DNA of 64,000 bases from Akkermansia muciniphila (GTDB lineage: Bacteria; Verrucomicrobiota; Verrucomicrobiia; Verrucomicrobiales; Akkermansiaceae). Each line of letters starts with the position of its first letter. The first letter of the stretch is position 1. Shown piece after piece: positions 35,193 to 43,691 of this stretch. The notes beneath the pieces were generated by a model that made no database searches, had not been told where the DNA came from, and worked only from the letters and a program-made list of their open reading frames with translations. The DNA lies in contig NZ_FXYA01000214.1 in assembly GCF_900184965.1 (NCBI RefSeq), positions 165,594-229,593 of the forward strand. The letters are read 5' to 3'. Both the position numbers and the translations under genes were made by a program.

Positions 35193-36380
35193 TCATGCGT
35201 GTTGCAGATTACTGCAACCCAGTTTGTAGATGGCCTGGATGTCCCGGACATCCAGCTTTTCCAGGCTTCCGACGGAGCCGCGCACACTGATGGCCTGTTC
35301 CGCCATCAGGGGGAAATCCCCGGGAAGGATGTCCAGCTCCTCCATAGTCGTCGGAAGCCCTAATTCCCGGTAAAAACGTTCCAGACGGGAAATGCCTTCC
35401 CGGATGATGGCCTCCGGTTCCCGGAAAGAACCTTCCACACCCATCACATTCACGGCGAATTGCACGAATATTTCCTGGTGTTTGGGGGAAACATACTTCA
35501 TCCACGCCGGGGTGACGACGGCCAGGCCTGCGCCGTGGTCCACATGGTACAGTGCGCTCAATTCGTGTTCCATGGCGTGGCAGCCCCAGTCCTGTTCGCG
35601 GCCTACGCCCAACAGGTTGTTGTGGGCGATGTTGCCGGAAAACGCAATCTCCGCCCAGGCGTTGTAATCATTTAGGTCCCCGTTCAGGATGCGGGCGTTT
35701 TTCATGATGGTGCGCAGGGTGGCTTCACAAAGGCTGTCGGAAAGGTCCGTATGCAGGGTTCTGGTGAAATAGCGCTCAAAAATGTGGCTCATCATGTCGC
35801 TGACGCCGTTGGCCATCTGGCGGCGCGGGAGCGTGAAGAACAATTCCGGATTGATAATGCTGAATACGGGGCGCAGTTTGGGGGAACCGTACCCCAGTTT
35901 TCTTCTGGTCTCTTCATTGGTGATGACCGTATTCGGGCTGCTCTCGCTGCCTGCGGCGGGAATGGTCAGCACGGTGGCGACGGGCAGAGGGTCGGACTGA
36001 GGCTGTTTTTTGGAAAGGTATAGTTCCCATACGTCCCCTTCGTAGGGCACGCCCAGCGCAATCGCTTTGGCAGAGTCAATCACGCTGCCTCCTCCCACGG
36101 CCAGCACGAGGCCCAGACCGTGTTCCCGGCAGAGGTGGATGCCCTCATACACCAGGGGGAGCGTGGGGTTCGCCTGAACGCCTCCCAATTCTTCATACTC
36201 CACGCCGGCGGCTTTCAGGGACGCCGTGACGGCATCGTAAAGACCGGAACGTTTGATGCTGCCGCTACCGTAATGGAGCAGGATTTTTTTGCCTAACGGC
36301 TTGAGAAGGGTTCCCGTTTCATGGTGGGTGCCTTTTCCGAAAATAAGAGTGGTTTTGTTATCGTAAACGAAGTTGAGCAT
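35193..36380 (-). CDS. Iron-containing alcohol dehydrogenase (BDH/YqhD-like)
   Basis: A 395-residue NAD(P)H-dependent alcohol/aldehyde oxidoreductase. The cofactor-binding GGGSVIDSAKAI is near residue 96, and the metal-binding region contains DMMSHIFERYF and HAMEHELSALYHVDHGAGL with the His ligands. The N-terminus FVYDNKTTLIFGKGT is typical of the butanol dehydrogenase subgroup. It probably reduces aldehydes formed in fermentation. Monocistronic; 140 bases separate it from the alpha-2-macroglobulin gene. Confidence 0.92.
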   Translation of the reverse strand: MLNFVYDNKTTLIFGKGTHHETGTLLKPLGKKILLHYGSGSIKRSGLYDAVTASLKAAGVEYEELGGVQANPTLPLVYEGIHLCREHGLGLVLAVGGGSVIDSAKAIALGVPYEGDVWELYLSKKQPQSDPLPVATVLTIPAAGSESSPNTVITNEETRRKLGYGSPKLRPVFSIINPELFFTLPRRQMANGVSDMMSHIFERYFTRTLHTDLSDSLCEATLRTIMKNARILNGDLNDYNAWAEIAFSGNIAHNNLLGVGREQDWGCHAMEHELSALYHVDHGAGLAVVTPAWMKYVSPKHQEIFVQFAVNVMGVEGSFREPEAIIREGISRLERFYRELGLPTTMEELDILPGDFPLMAEQAISVRGSVGSLEKLDVRDIQAIYKLGCSNLQHA

Positions 36381-36817
36381 GGCGGGAATGATACGGCAAC
36401 GCTACGGTCCTTCCGCTCCCTGCTCAAGATTTTTGTATGGCCTGTTCCCTTTCCAGGGGGCCGTTCTGGAGGATATGCTCCCATGCAGGGTTCCGGTTCG
36501 CCTCTGTTTTCCCGGAATTGGCTCATCTGGACGGAGCTTTCTGGGAACTGTTTTCTTTCCGTTGTTTTTGGCGATAATATTCAGCAGGAATGATTCTCTG
36601 CGGGAGTGGGGGCGCCTTCCGGCCCCAAGGGGGCAGCGGAAGACGGTTATTTCATTATTCTGGGCCGCTTCCGGCAGGCAATCAGAACAATGACCGTCTC
36701 CGTCCAGGGAAGAGCGGGGAACGGAATGAGAACAGGAAGTTGTGAAAATCCGGGAAAATCGTTCTGGTGAACACTGTTCAAAATCACGATGCATGGCATA
36801 CTCATTCTGCTTTTTGC
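36381..36817. other. Intergenic region without supported gene
   Basis: About 440 bases between the alcohol dehydrogenase start and the tRNA-Arg promoter. A 130-codon minus-strand ORF exists but is arginine/serine-rich without family features, so I do not call it. It should hold the alcohol dehydrogenase promoter. Confidence 0.4.
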
Positions 36818-36846
36818 TTGAGCGCGGAGGACTTCCCGTTTATTGT
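36818..36846 (+). promoter_or_regulatory. Sigma-70-like promoter of tRNA-Arg
   Basis: TTGAGC (36818-36823), a 17-base spacer and TATTGT (36841-36846), placing the start near 36853, about 13 bases upstream of the tRNA. Confidence 0.65.
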
Positions 36847-36865
36847 CGCGCACGGGCCATGTACG

Positions 36866-36940
36866 GTCCCCGTAGTTCAATGGATAGAACGGGTCTCTCC
36901 TAAAGACTAGATGCAGGTTCGATTCCTGCCGGGGACGCCA
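36866..36940 (+). tRNA. tRNA-Arg(CCU)
   Basis: A 75-nt tRNA. Acceptor GTCCCCG pairs with CGGGGAC; discriminator G and CCA are encoded. Anticodon stem GGTCT/AGACT encloses loop CTCCTAA, giving anticodon CCT. The T-loop is GGTTCGATTCC. It decodes AGG. Confidence 0.96.
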
Positions 36941-37296
36941 CCCAAAATTATTCAGAGCCTTGCATCAGCATTAAAAACGCGAGGATTTTGCTTCTCTTTT
37001 GCGGGGCCTCGTGGAGGTTGATTGAATTGGGGTGATTCAGGGGGAAAGCCGGTATCCGGATGAGCGGCGCCCGTTCGGGGAGGACGTGATAACCTGGGAT
37101 TCATGTCCGATTGGAAAAAAAGCAAATGCGGAAGAAAGATTGCAGACAGCAGGGAAATGTGCTAAAGATTATAAGAGAAGAGCCTTTGGGACGGAACATG
37201 ATGCTTTGAGACATGAACCGGGCAGGCATGGAGCAATGCTTTCCAGCCGTACAAGGGATGGATGAAAGAGCATTATGCAATGACAAGGACAAGAAG
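36941..37296. other. Intergenic region between tRNA-Arg and ogt
   Basis: About 355 bases with no supported gene. A loose CGAGG...CCTCG pairing (around 36980-37015) may serve as the tRNA terminator. The first 84 bases of the ORF upstream of the chosen ogt start are not homologous-looking. Confidence 0.35.
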
Positions 37297-37824
37297 ATGG
37301 AGGCAATTAACATCATCCGTTATCTGTCGCCCGTTGGAGAAATGATGATTGGCTCCCATGGCGGCAAGCTTTGCATTTGCGACTGGGCGAGGGAAAAACG
37401 CCGCGGCACGATAGACCGCCGCATTTGCCGGCGTCTCAACGCTGAATATGAAGAAGGGACTTCCGAGGTTATTGAACAGGCGGTAAGCCAGCTCCGTGAA
37501 TATTTCCAGGGGGAACGCAGAGACTTTGATATACCCATTGTATTTACGGGATCGGAATTTCAAAATTCAGTCTGGGGGGAATTGATGAACATCCCTTACG
37601 GTTCCACCATTTCCTATGCAGAGCTGGCGCGCCGCATTCATCATCCGAGGGCTGTCCGGGCTGTAGCGTCCGCTAACGCCACCAATCCCATCTCCATTTT
37701 CGTGCCCTGTCACCGCGTCATTGGCAGCAATCAGAAACTGACAGGTTACGGCGGGGGGCTTGATGCCAAACGGGAATTGCTTGCCCTGGAGGGGCGGGTA
37801 AGCGGCAGAATGCTGGTCTTGTGA
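37297..37824 (+). CDS. ogt: Methylated-DNA-[protein]-cysteine S-methyltransferase
   Basis: A 175-residue suicide DNA repair protein that transfers alkyl groups from O6-methylguanine to its active cysteine. The active site is IFVPCHRVIGSNQKLTGYGG; the helix-turn-helix core GSEFQNSVWGELMNIPYGST...SYAELARRI and the Arg-finger segment RAVRAVASANATNPI are present. The start at 37297 (MEAINIIRYLSPVG) is preferred over an upstream ATG because it begins the ferredoxin-like N-domain. Not in an operon. Confidence 0.93.
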   Translation: MEAINIIRYLSPVGEMMIGSHGGKLCICDWAREKRRGTIDRRICRRLNAEYEEGTSEVIEQAVSQLREYFQGERRDFDIPIVFTGSEFQNSVWGELMNIPYGSTISYAELARRIHHPRAVRAVASANATNPISIFVPCHRVIGSNQKLTGYGGGLDAKRELLALEGRVSGRMLVL

Positions 37825-37864
37825 CCCGGTGATGTGCGGGGCAGGCAAGGACGTGTCAGGATCT

Positions 37865-38344
37865 TTACCATTTGAGGAGGGTATTTCCTCCCTGGGCGAA
37901 TCCGGAGAGCAGGGTACCCATTGCTGAGGTTTTCTGGGCTCTCGCATTGGCGCGGCCCATGTATTGCTCCATGTTGGCGCGGTTGTACAGGGATTGGGCG
38001 TTTCTCATGGCTTCCGCCGCTTCGTCCTGAATCCGGGTTTGCAGGCGCGTCGCCAGAGCCTGTTCCCTGATGGGAACGGAACCTTCCCGGAGCAGGGAGG
38101 ATTGGGCGGCGTCCAGTCGGGCTTCTCCCATTTGGCGCGCAGCGTCCTGCTGCATGCGTTTGGCATTTTCCATCCCTGTCTGTTTTTGGAGGTCCGCTTC
38201 GTTCCTGAGTGTGGCGGCATTGGCATCCGCCGCCTGTCTGGTGGCTTCCGCGCTTTTTTTCTGTGCAGACGCGGACGCCGCGCCTGCTGCCGCTGAAGTA
38301 GCGGCCAACGTTATTATTCCCAATGATGCTGGATCAAATCCCAT
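37865..38344 (-). CDS. Phage internal virion/core-like protein (orphan)
   Basis: A 159-residue protein starting MGFDPASLGIITLAATSAAAG, a short hydrophobic segment, then an Ala/Gln/Arg-rich coiled-coil with no aromatic core (KRMQQDAARQMGEARLDAAQ) and a G-rich end. This resembles internal core or ejection proteins of tailed phages, which begin with a similar GLITGAASAG segment. No other phage gene surrounds it. The start at 38344 is chosen because the longer frame would pass through the terminator of the preceding gene. It may be a phage remnant or a domesticated gene. Confidence 0.5.
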   Translation of the reverse strand: MGFDPASLGIITLAATSAAAGAASASAQKKSAEATRQAADANAATLRNEADLQKQTGMENAKRMQQDAARQMGEARLDAAQSSLLREGSVPIREQALATRLQTRIQDEAAEAMRNAQSLYNRANMEQYMGRANARAQKTSAMGTLLSGFAQGGNTLLKW

Positions 38345-38357
38345 GCGCGCATTCTGA

Positions 38358-38396
38358 TATGAAAAACGGTTCAGGCGCAAAACGCCTGAACCGTTC
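38358..38396 (-). terminator. Rho-independent terminator after the lipoprotein gene
   Basis: On the minus strand ACGGTTCAGGCG pairs with CGCCTGAACCGT (12 bp) around TTTTG, followed by TTTTTC. Confidence 0.92.
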
Positions 38397-38428
38397 GACA
38401 TGAATCAGGGTTTGGCGCAGAAGGGGGA

Positions 38429-38950
38429 TTATTCAATCACGATGCTTTCAATGTTCAGCACCGGACGTTCCGGAGTGGAATGGGGATCAATGGTTCCGGT
38501 AATGATGACGGCGTCCTGTTCTTTCAGCCCGTTCACGCCTTTGGCGGAGTGTTTGATGGGCTGCCCCTGTTCATCCACGAACTGGACGGTCATCGTATTG
38601 TTTTTCCGTATTTCCACCGGTACCGTACCGGAGGCCCAGACTCCCTTCTCCTTCATATTGACCAGGAGCTGAGCCGGGTCCCCAATGGTGAAGGAGGCAA
38701 TGTTCTTTGAAAAGACGGGGTCATCTCCGATCACTGCTCCCTTGACGGTGACTTTGTCGCCCGGAGCCGCTTTTCTGGCATCTGAAACGACCAGGGCGCG
38801 TGGCAGGCCAACCATATTTTCCGCGAATCTCACGGCCATCTTCTGAGTAATGTTCTGGTCGGAAGTGAGGGCGTTTACCGTTTCCTTGGGATTGCAGCCC
38901 ATCAGGGAAACTGAAGCCATCGTCAAAATAATCAAGCGTGTGGTATGCAT
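38429..38950 (-). CDS. OB-fold-like lipoprotein
   Basis: A 173-residue lipoprotein. The signal peptide MHTTRLIILTMASVSLMGC ends in a lipobox (LMGC), so Cys19 is lipidated. The mature part has beta-strand pattern KVTVKGAVIGDDPVFSKN...ASFTIGDP and ends QDAVIITGTIDPHSTPERPVLNIESI, the layout of an OB-fold/tRNA-anti-like domain, known from small bacterial lipoproteins. Function is unknown. Its own terminator follows. Confidence 0.75.
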   Translation of the reverse strand: MHTTRLIILTMASVSLMGCNPKETVNALTSDQNITQKMAVRFAENMVGLPRALVVSDARKAAPGDKVTVKGAVIGDDPVFSKNIASFTIGDPAQLLVNMKEKGVWASGTVPVEIRKNNTMTVQFVDEQGQPIKHSAKGVNGLKEQDAVIITGTIDPHSTPERPVLNIESIVIE

Positions 38951-39030
38951 GGAAGCTCCTTTCTATCGAAAGGTTGGATTCCTTTTCTCCTTCTGCCGTT
39001 CATCATTCCGTGTAAGGAAAAGAATATTTT

Positions 39031-39939
39031 TTACAGGAACAGCCCGGCAGCCAGCATGGCGAGGTCCCTGAGAACGTCCCACAATTTTTCCGCATTGTGG
39101 ATGCAGTCCGCCAGAAAGCGGTGGAGGCTGACGGCGTTGAACAGGCGCAAGAGCGCCAGGAAGAGAAGAAGATTGGCAAAATATACGAGAATCAGAGAGA
39201 AAAAGGTGCCGTTGTCCGCCAGGTCCGGCTGATCCTTGGGAATGATCCACGCCGTCCAGAACAGGTGGAAGCACCACCAGAAGCCCAGGCCGGAATAAAG
39301 AAGGGCCTGGCAGGTGACCGTAGGCCAGAAGATGTACGTTACACCCCATACCAATCCCCACAGCATGGCCCAGAGAGGCAGGAAATAGGGGGAAAGGGAG
39401 ATAAAGATGTTGTTTTTATCCGTCTGGATGTAACCTCCGTCCAGATCCGCTTTGAAAGCATGGATGGAGCCGCGGCTGCAAATAACCGCCAGCGCGTGCG
39501 TCAGTTCATGCCCCAATACGTACAGGTACAGCAGGGAGGACGTGAACAGCCTGCTGCTGCCCAGCACCACCCACACGGCAGCTCCCATCAGGGCGTACCA
39601 TACGGGAATGGAGAAGAGGATATTGAGGCTGCCGGAGGCATGGGCCAGCTGGTCGCACAGGGACATGGCCGTGATCAGGGCCAGCGGGAGCAGGATAAGG
39701 GTGGCTACGGCATGTCTGGTGAACCGGGTTCTGCGCGGGAGGTCCATGAAGGAAAATTCCTGGCATTCGTCCTCCCAGTATTCGGAGGAGACCTGGGCGC
39801 GGTAAGTCTTGTCCCAGGCGTCCCGGTTGCATTGCCTCATCATGTCGCCGAGGCTTGCCGCGGATCTTGGTTTCCGGGCGGTTTCTGCATACCGGCGCCA
39901 GTCCTGGCGCGGCGGTGTGTGTCTGGAGGCCTTGGGCAT
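39031..39939 (-). CDS. Membrane protein with HExxH zinc-protease motif (M50-like)
   Basis: A 302-residue protein with a hydrophilic N-terminal 75 residues and six to seven hydrophobic segments. LYVLGHELTHALAVI contains the zinc motif HELTH inside a membrane segment, as in M50-like metalloproteases; a third ligand (NGTFFS or similar) cannot be assigned with certainty. It is much shorter than RseP and has no PDZ domain. The ATG at 39939 (MPKASRHTPP) is chosen because longer in-frame starts overlap the divergent tsaB. It is divergent from tsaB, sharing about 125 bases. Confidence 0.65.
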   Translation of the reverse strand: MPKASRHTPPRQDWRRYAETARKPRSAASLGDMMRQCNRDAWDKTYRAQVSSEYWEDECQEFSFMDLPRRTRFTRHAVATLILLPLALITAMSLCDQLAHASGSLNILFSIPVWYALMGAAVWVVLGSSRLFTSSLLYLYVLGHELTHALAVICSRGSIHAFKADLDGGYIQTDKNNIFISLSPYFLPLWAMLWGLVWGVTYIFWPTVTCQALLYSGLGFWWCFHLFWTAWIIPKDQPDLADNGTFFSLILVYFANLLLFLALLRLFNAVSLHRFLADCIHNAEKLWDVLRDLAMLAAGLFL

Positions 39940-40063
39940 GCGGTGTGAGGTCTGAAGCCAGCATAAAGGGACTTGGCGAGAAATGCGAACCAAATTTGCC
40001 TCTTCCGGAAACCGGAGGAAAAAATGTTTTATGCGCGTTGGATGTTCCTGTATAATCCGCCGC

Positions 40064-40732
40064 ATGCAAGATGTCCTGCTGGTTCTGGAAACTTCCTGTG
40101 TGCAGTCTTCCGCTGCGGCTTGGTGCGGGGAAAGACTGCTGTGCCAGACGGCATGGAGAGCGGAGCGCAATCATTCTTCCGCTATTTTCAAAGCGGTACG
40201 GCAGGTCCTGGATGCTTTGGAAGGGCGGCGTTTGAAGGAAATCGTGGTAGGTTCCGGTCCGGGCTCTTACGGCGGAATCCGCGTCGCGCTCGCCGTGGCG
40301 GACGGTCTTTCCCTGGTGCACGGTTCCCGCGTGGCGGCTTTTTCCTCATGGAACGGGCTGGATTTGCTGCATGGGAAGGCCTGCGTAATGTCAGACGCCC
40401 GGCGTGGCGGCTGGACGTGGGGGAAGCTGGAAAACGGCGTTCTGACGGATGTGCCGGCAGTATTGTCCGCGGAGCAGGCCCGCGCCTGCGTGGCGGAGTG
40501 TTTGGAAAAAGGCGTGCCCGTTTTTTCCACGGAAACGGAGGAACATCTGACCGCCCGGGAAATGTCGGGGATTGTTCCCGTGTGTCCTTCTGCGGGGGCG
40601 CTCGGAGTCGCGTGGATGGCCCAGACGGAGGCCCGCAGAGAAGAACTTCTGGAAAGTCCGGCGGAACCGCTGTATATAAGGGCTCCGCACATCACCCGCG
40701 CCAAACGTCCCGCATGGGCCGTGAAGGCGTAA
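40064..40732 (+). CDS. tsaB: tRNA threonylcarbamoyladenosine biosynthesis protein TsaB
   Basis: A 222-residue partner of TsaD that builds the t6A modification at position 37 of ANN-decoding tRNAs. N-terminal LLVLETSCVQSSAAAW matches the ASKHA phosphate loop; VVGSGPGSYGGIRVALAVADGL is the conserved interface motif. The start at 40064 lies only 8 bases after a perfect TATAAT (40051-40056), so the mRNA would have almost no 5' leader. Followed by citrate synthase after 72 bases. Confidence 0.93.
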   Translation: MQDVLLVLETSCVQSSAAAWCGERLLCQTAWRAERNHSSAIFKAVRQVLDALEGRRLKEIVVGSGPGSYGGIRVALAVADGLSLVHGSRVAAFSSWNGLDLLHGKACVMSDARRGGWTWGKLENGVLTDVPAVLSAEQARACVAECLEKGVPVFSTETEEHLTAREMSGIVPVCPSAGALGVAWMAQTEARREELLESPAEPLYIRAPHITRAKRPAWAVKA

Positions 40733-40804
40733 TTAAGGTTTGACTTTCTGGAAGATTGTTAGACTTTTAACCGGTAATCTTCACCACCAGTAGCATTTTT
40801 TAAC

Positions 40805-41947
40805 ATGAGCAATGACACTTTTTCCGAACGCCTCGCATATCCCAAAGGTTTAAAAGGAATCATCGCCAATGAATCCGCTTTGAGTGACGTGCGCGGCGAG
40901 GAAGGGCGTCTGTTGTATCTGGGCTATGATATTGATGATCTGGTGGAGATGTGCTGTTTTGAAGAAGTGGTTTATCTGCTTCTCAACAAGCGTCTTCCCA
41001 ACCGGGAGGAATTGGAGAGCATCAAGAAGCGCCTCCGTTCCGACCGCGACCTGCCCCAGCCCATTCTGGATTTCTTTAAAACGGCCACCAAGTCCGCCCG
41101 GCCCATGTCCGCCCTCCGGACGGCTGTTTCCATGCTCGGCATGTATGACGACCGGACGAAGGACGCCGGGCAGTTGAAGGAAATAGGCCTCAGCCTCATT
41201 GCCAAGGTTCCCGTGATGGTGGCGTATTACTACCGTTTGTGCCAGGGGCTGGACCTTCCCCCCGTTCGGGAAGACCTGAGCGAGGCGGAACATTTCCTGT
41301 GGTTGCTGAAGGGGGTGGAACCGGATCAGGATGAAGCCCATATCCTGGAGGTAGCCTACATTCTGCACGCAGACCACGGCATGAATGCTTCCACCTTTGC
41401 GGCCCGCGTCTGTATCGCCACGCTTTCGGATATGTATTCCGCCATCACAGCGGCCATCGGCACGCTGAAAGGGCCGCTTCATGGCGGCGCCAATGAGGGC
41501 GTGATTGAAATGCTCAAGGAAATAGGCACGGAGGACCGGGTGGACTCTTACATTGAGGACAAGCTGGCGCGGAAGGAAAAAATCATGGGCATGGGCCACC
41601 GCGTGTACCGCGTGCTGGACCCCCGCGCTCCGCATTTGCGCCGCATGGCCATCCGCCTCGCCTCCCGGATCGGAGAACCCAAGTGGATACGCATGTCGGA
41701 ACGCATCGCGAAACTTGTTCGGGAGCGCAAGGGATTGAATGCCAATGTGGATTTTTATTCCGCCACGGTTTATTACAGCATCGGGATTCCCTCCAGGCTG
41801 TTTACCGCCATTTTCTCCATTGCCCGCTGTAGCGGCTGGGTGGCCCAGGTGCTGGAACAAATGGAAGATAACACGCTGTACAGGCCGCTGACTCTTTACA
41901 CGGGGCCCAAGGACCGCATTCCGGTTCCTACGATAGACATGCGGTGA
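40805..41947 (+). CDS. gltA: Citrate synthase
   Basis: A 380-residue type I-like citrate/2-methylcitrate synthase condensing acetyl-CoA and oxaloacetate. Catalytic histidines are in ILHADHGMNAS and GPLHGGANEGV, and the motif MGMGHRVYRVLDPRA is present with the catalytic Asp region VDFYSATVYYSIGI. Length matches the short citrate synthase class. Whether the enzyme is used for citrate or methylcitrate cannot be told; no prp genes lie near. A strong terminator follows. Confidence 0.94.
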   Translation: MSNDTFSERLAYPKGLKGIIANESALSDVRGEEGRLLYLGYDIDDLVEMCCFEEVVYLLLNKRLPNREELESIKKRLRSDRDLPQPILDFFKTATKSARPMSALRTAVSMLGMYDDRTKDAGQLKEIGLSLIAKVPVMVAYYYRLCQGLDLPPVREDLSEAEHFLWLLKGVEPDQDEAHILEVAYILHADHGMNASTFAARVCIATLSDMYSAITAAIGTLKGPLHGGANEGVIEMLKEIGTEDRVDSYIEDKLARKEKIMGMGHRVYRVLDPRAPHLRRMAIRLASRIGEPKWIRMSERIAKLVRERKGLNANVDFYSATVYYSIGIPSRLFTAIFSIARCSGWVAQVLEQMEDNTLYRPLTLYTGPKDRIPVPTIDMR

Positions 41948-41965
41948 CAAGTTTTGAGCGGGAAA

Positions 41966-41994
41966 GGCGCCGGATATGGCTTCCGGCGCCTTTT
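41966..41994 (+). terminator. Rho-independent terminator after citrate synthase
   Basis: GGCGCCGGA pairs with TCCGGCGCC around TATGGCT, followed by TTTT. Confidence 0.93.
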
Positions 41995-42400
41995 CTGTAA
42001 GTGTCTACCGCTTCTCCGTAATGTTTGTTCATTGTCCTGGGCATTTCCTTCCTTCTCCCCGTTCCGTCTGGCTGGGGAAATGATTTCCGTAGTACTGGCG
42101 GTGAGCCTTTTGGCTGCGGGATTCCGGAGATTCTATATTAGCGGTTAGTTCTAGACGTTGATGTTCTTTTGACCGGCCTTCCATATAGTGGGGCACATGG
42201 CGCTTTTGCAGAGGCCCCTTTCAAGTGATTCCGGAGGGCTGGCGGGAGTCCCCCGCAACCCGTCTGACCGGGTGGCCCGTGTTACGGTGGAGTTTTATGC
42301 CTTTCCCGTAGAAAAATATTTGATGCGCAGGAAATATGCCGGAAAAGAGCCGGCAGGCATTTTCAGATCCCTTTTTCCCGTGATGGCCGCGGCGGCCTCG
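41995..42400. other. Intergenic region with possible structured RNA
   Basis: About 400 bases with no convincing protein gene; an 89-codon ORF (42188-42457, +) overlaps the trmL end and has no family features. The part at 42236-42278 can fold into a nested structure: outer GGGC/GCCC enclosing two hairpins, GCGGG-CCCGC and ACCCG-CGGGT. A TTGACC and TATAGT lie upstream without good spacing. No known RNA family is recognised. Confidence 0.35.
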
Positions 42401-42865
42401 TCAAATGCCTGTCTGGCGCAGTCCTTCATAAAGAACAACAGCTACGGCTGTGGATAGATTCAGGCTGCGGGCTCCTTCCCCGGGCATCGGAATCGTCAGG
42501 GCGGTATCTGCGTGCTCTCTCAGCATGCTTTCCGGCAGTCCTCGGGATTCCGGTCCAAAAACCAGATAGTCCCCCGCATGAAAAACCGCATCCCAATGGG
42601 AACGTGGCGCCTTGGTGCTCAGGTACCAGAATTGCGCTCCGGGGGCTGCCGCCTGCTTCAATTCCTCCAGGCTGTCCCAGACATGCAGATCCACTTTGGC
42701 CCAATAGTCCAGCCCCGTACGGCGCACATGCTTTTCATCCAGGCTGAACCCCAAAGGTTTGATCAGATGGAGCCTGGAACCCGTTGCCAGAGCCAACCGT
42801 CCGGCGGCTCCCGTATTATGCGGAATTTCCGGATGAAACATGACGATGTGGAAACGGGGCTGCAT
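42401..42865 (-). CDS. trmL: tRNA (cytidine(34)-2'-O)-methyltransferase
   Basis: A 154-residue SPOUT-class methyltransferase acting on the wobble base. The N-terminus RFHIVMFHPEIPHNTGAAGR has the NTG...R motif, LVFGPESRGLP is the second motif and IPMPGEGARSLNLSTAVAVV the SAM-binding knot. The start at 42865 (MQPRFHIV) is preferred; upstream codons are not homologous-looking. It is divergent from the DEDD exonuclease gene with 80 bases between. Confidence 0.95.
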   Translation of the reverse strand: MQPRFHIVMFHPEIPHNTGAAGRLALATGSRLHLIKPLGFSLDEKHVRRTGLDYWAKVDLHVWDSLEELKQAAAPGAQFWYLSTKAPRSHWDAVFHAGDYLVFGPESRGLPESMLREHADTALTIPMPGEGARSLNLSTAVAVVLYEGLRQTGI

Positions 42866-42945
42866 GCGCTTATTCTCATCACAAACATGCCTCCCGTTCA
42901 AGTGGGACTTGTCCAAAAGTGGCAAATAATGTACGTTTTCACCCG

Positions 42946-43509
42946 ATGAGAGACATCGTGTATTTTGATTTGGAAACCCGTCATTCCGCGGCGGAGGTGG
43001 GCGGCTGGCACAATACGGCCGAGATGCGCCTTTCCGTGGGCGTGACTTATTCCACGGCTTCCGGAAAATATACGATTTATTCCGAGGAAATGGTGGATGA
43101 TCTCATCCGGCAGCTTTCCCAGGCCGACCTGGTGGTGGGTTACAACCACGAGCATTTCGACTATGGCGTGTTGCAGCGTTATACGATGTGGAACATGATT
43201 GATATCACGAACAACCTTGATTTGTGCAAGGACATCGAACAGCGCGGGGGAGTGCGCGTCAAGCTGGATTCCGTGGCGGCCGCCTCCATCGGTTCTTCAA
43301 AAACGGCCGTGGGCACCCAGGCTCTCAAATGGTGGGCGGAATACGTGCAGACGGGCAATACGGAGCTTTTAATGGATATAGCCCGTTATTGCTGTTTTGA
43401 CGTGAAGGTGACGAGGGATGTGCACTGGTACGGTGCGGAGCACGGTTTCATCCGTTATGATGATAAAAAGGGCGGCCAGGTGGAATTGCCCGTAGATTGG
43501 AAGTTGTAA
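42946..43509 (+). CDS. DEDD-type RNase H-like exonuclease (YprB-like)
   Basis: A 187-residue protein of the RNase H_2/YprB group. Motif I is VYFDLETRHSAAE (D-x-E), motif II VVGYNHEHFDYGVLQRY, and motif III ARYCCFDVKVTRDVHWYG (the final Asp). These acidic residues fit two-metal 3'-5' exonuclease chemistry. The ATG at 42946 begins directly before motif I; a GTG at 42919 is possible. Its substrate is unknown. Confidence 0.75.
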   Translation: MRDIVYFDLETRHSAAEVGGWHNTAEMRLSVGVTYSTASGKYTIYSEEMVDDLIRQLSQADLVVGYNHEHFDYGVLQRYTMWNMIDITNNLDLCKDIEQRGGVRVKLDSVAAASIGSSKTAVGTQALKWWAEYVQTGNTELLMDIARYCCFDVKVTRDVHWYGAEHGFIRYDDKKGGQVELPVDWKL

Positions 43510-43691
43510 TTCTGTGGGCATTTCCGGACGGCTGTGGCCGTTTTTTCCCCGGGTGCTGGAATGTGTCTGGTTTCCCGCCTTTGGCGGCGCTGCCGTTTGT
43601 CCCGGGCGGATGCCGGTTATCAAGAAATGGCAGGGGCAGAGAAAAAGCTTCCGGCAGGAGGCGGACGGCAACCGCATGGTTGCCGTTTGGC

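Noticed and set aside
36402..36794. 130-codon minus-strand ORF in the intergenic region before tRNA-Arg
   Set aside because: Arg/Ser/Pro-rich with no motif and no ribosome-binding evidence.
38358..38396. 12-bp hairpin considered as an invertible repeat
   Set aside because: The arms touch with a 5-base loop and a T-run follows, so it is an ordinary terminator.
42188..42457. 89-codon ORF between gltA and trmL
   Set aside because: Overlaps the trmL 3' end, has no homology-like features and covers the structured-RNA candidate.
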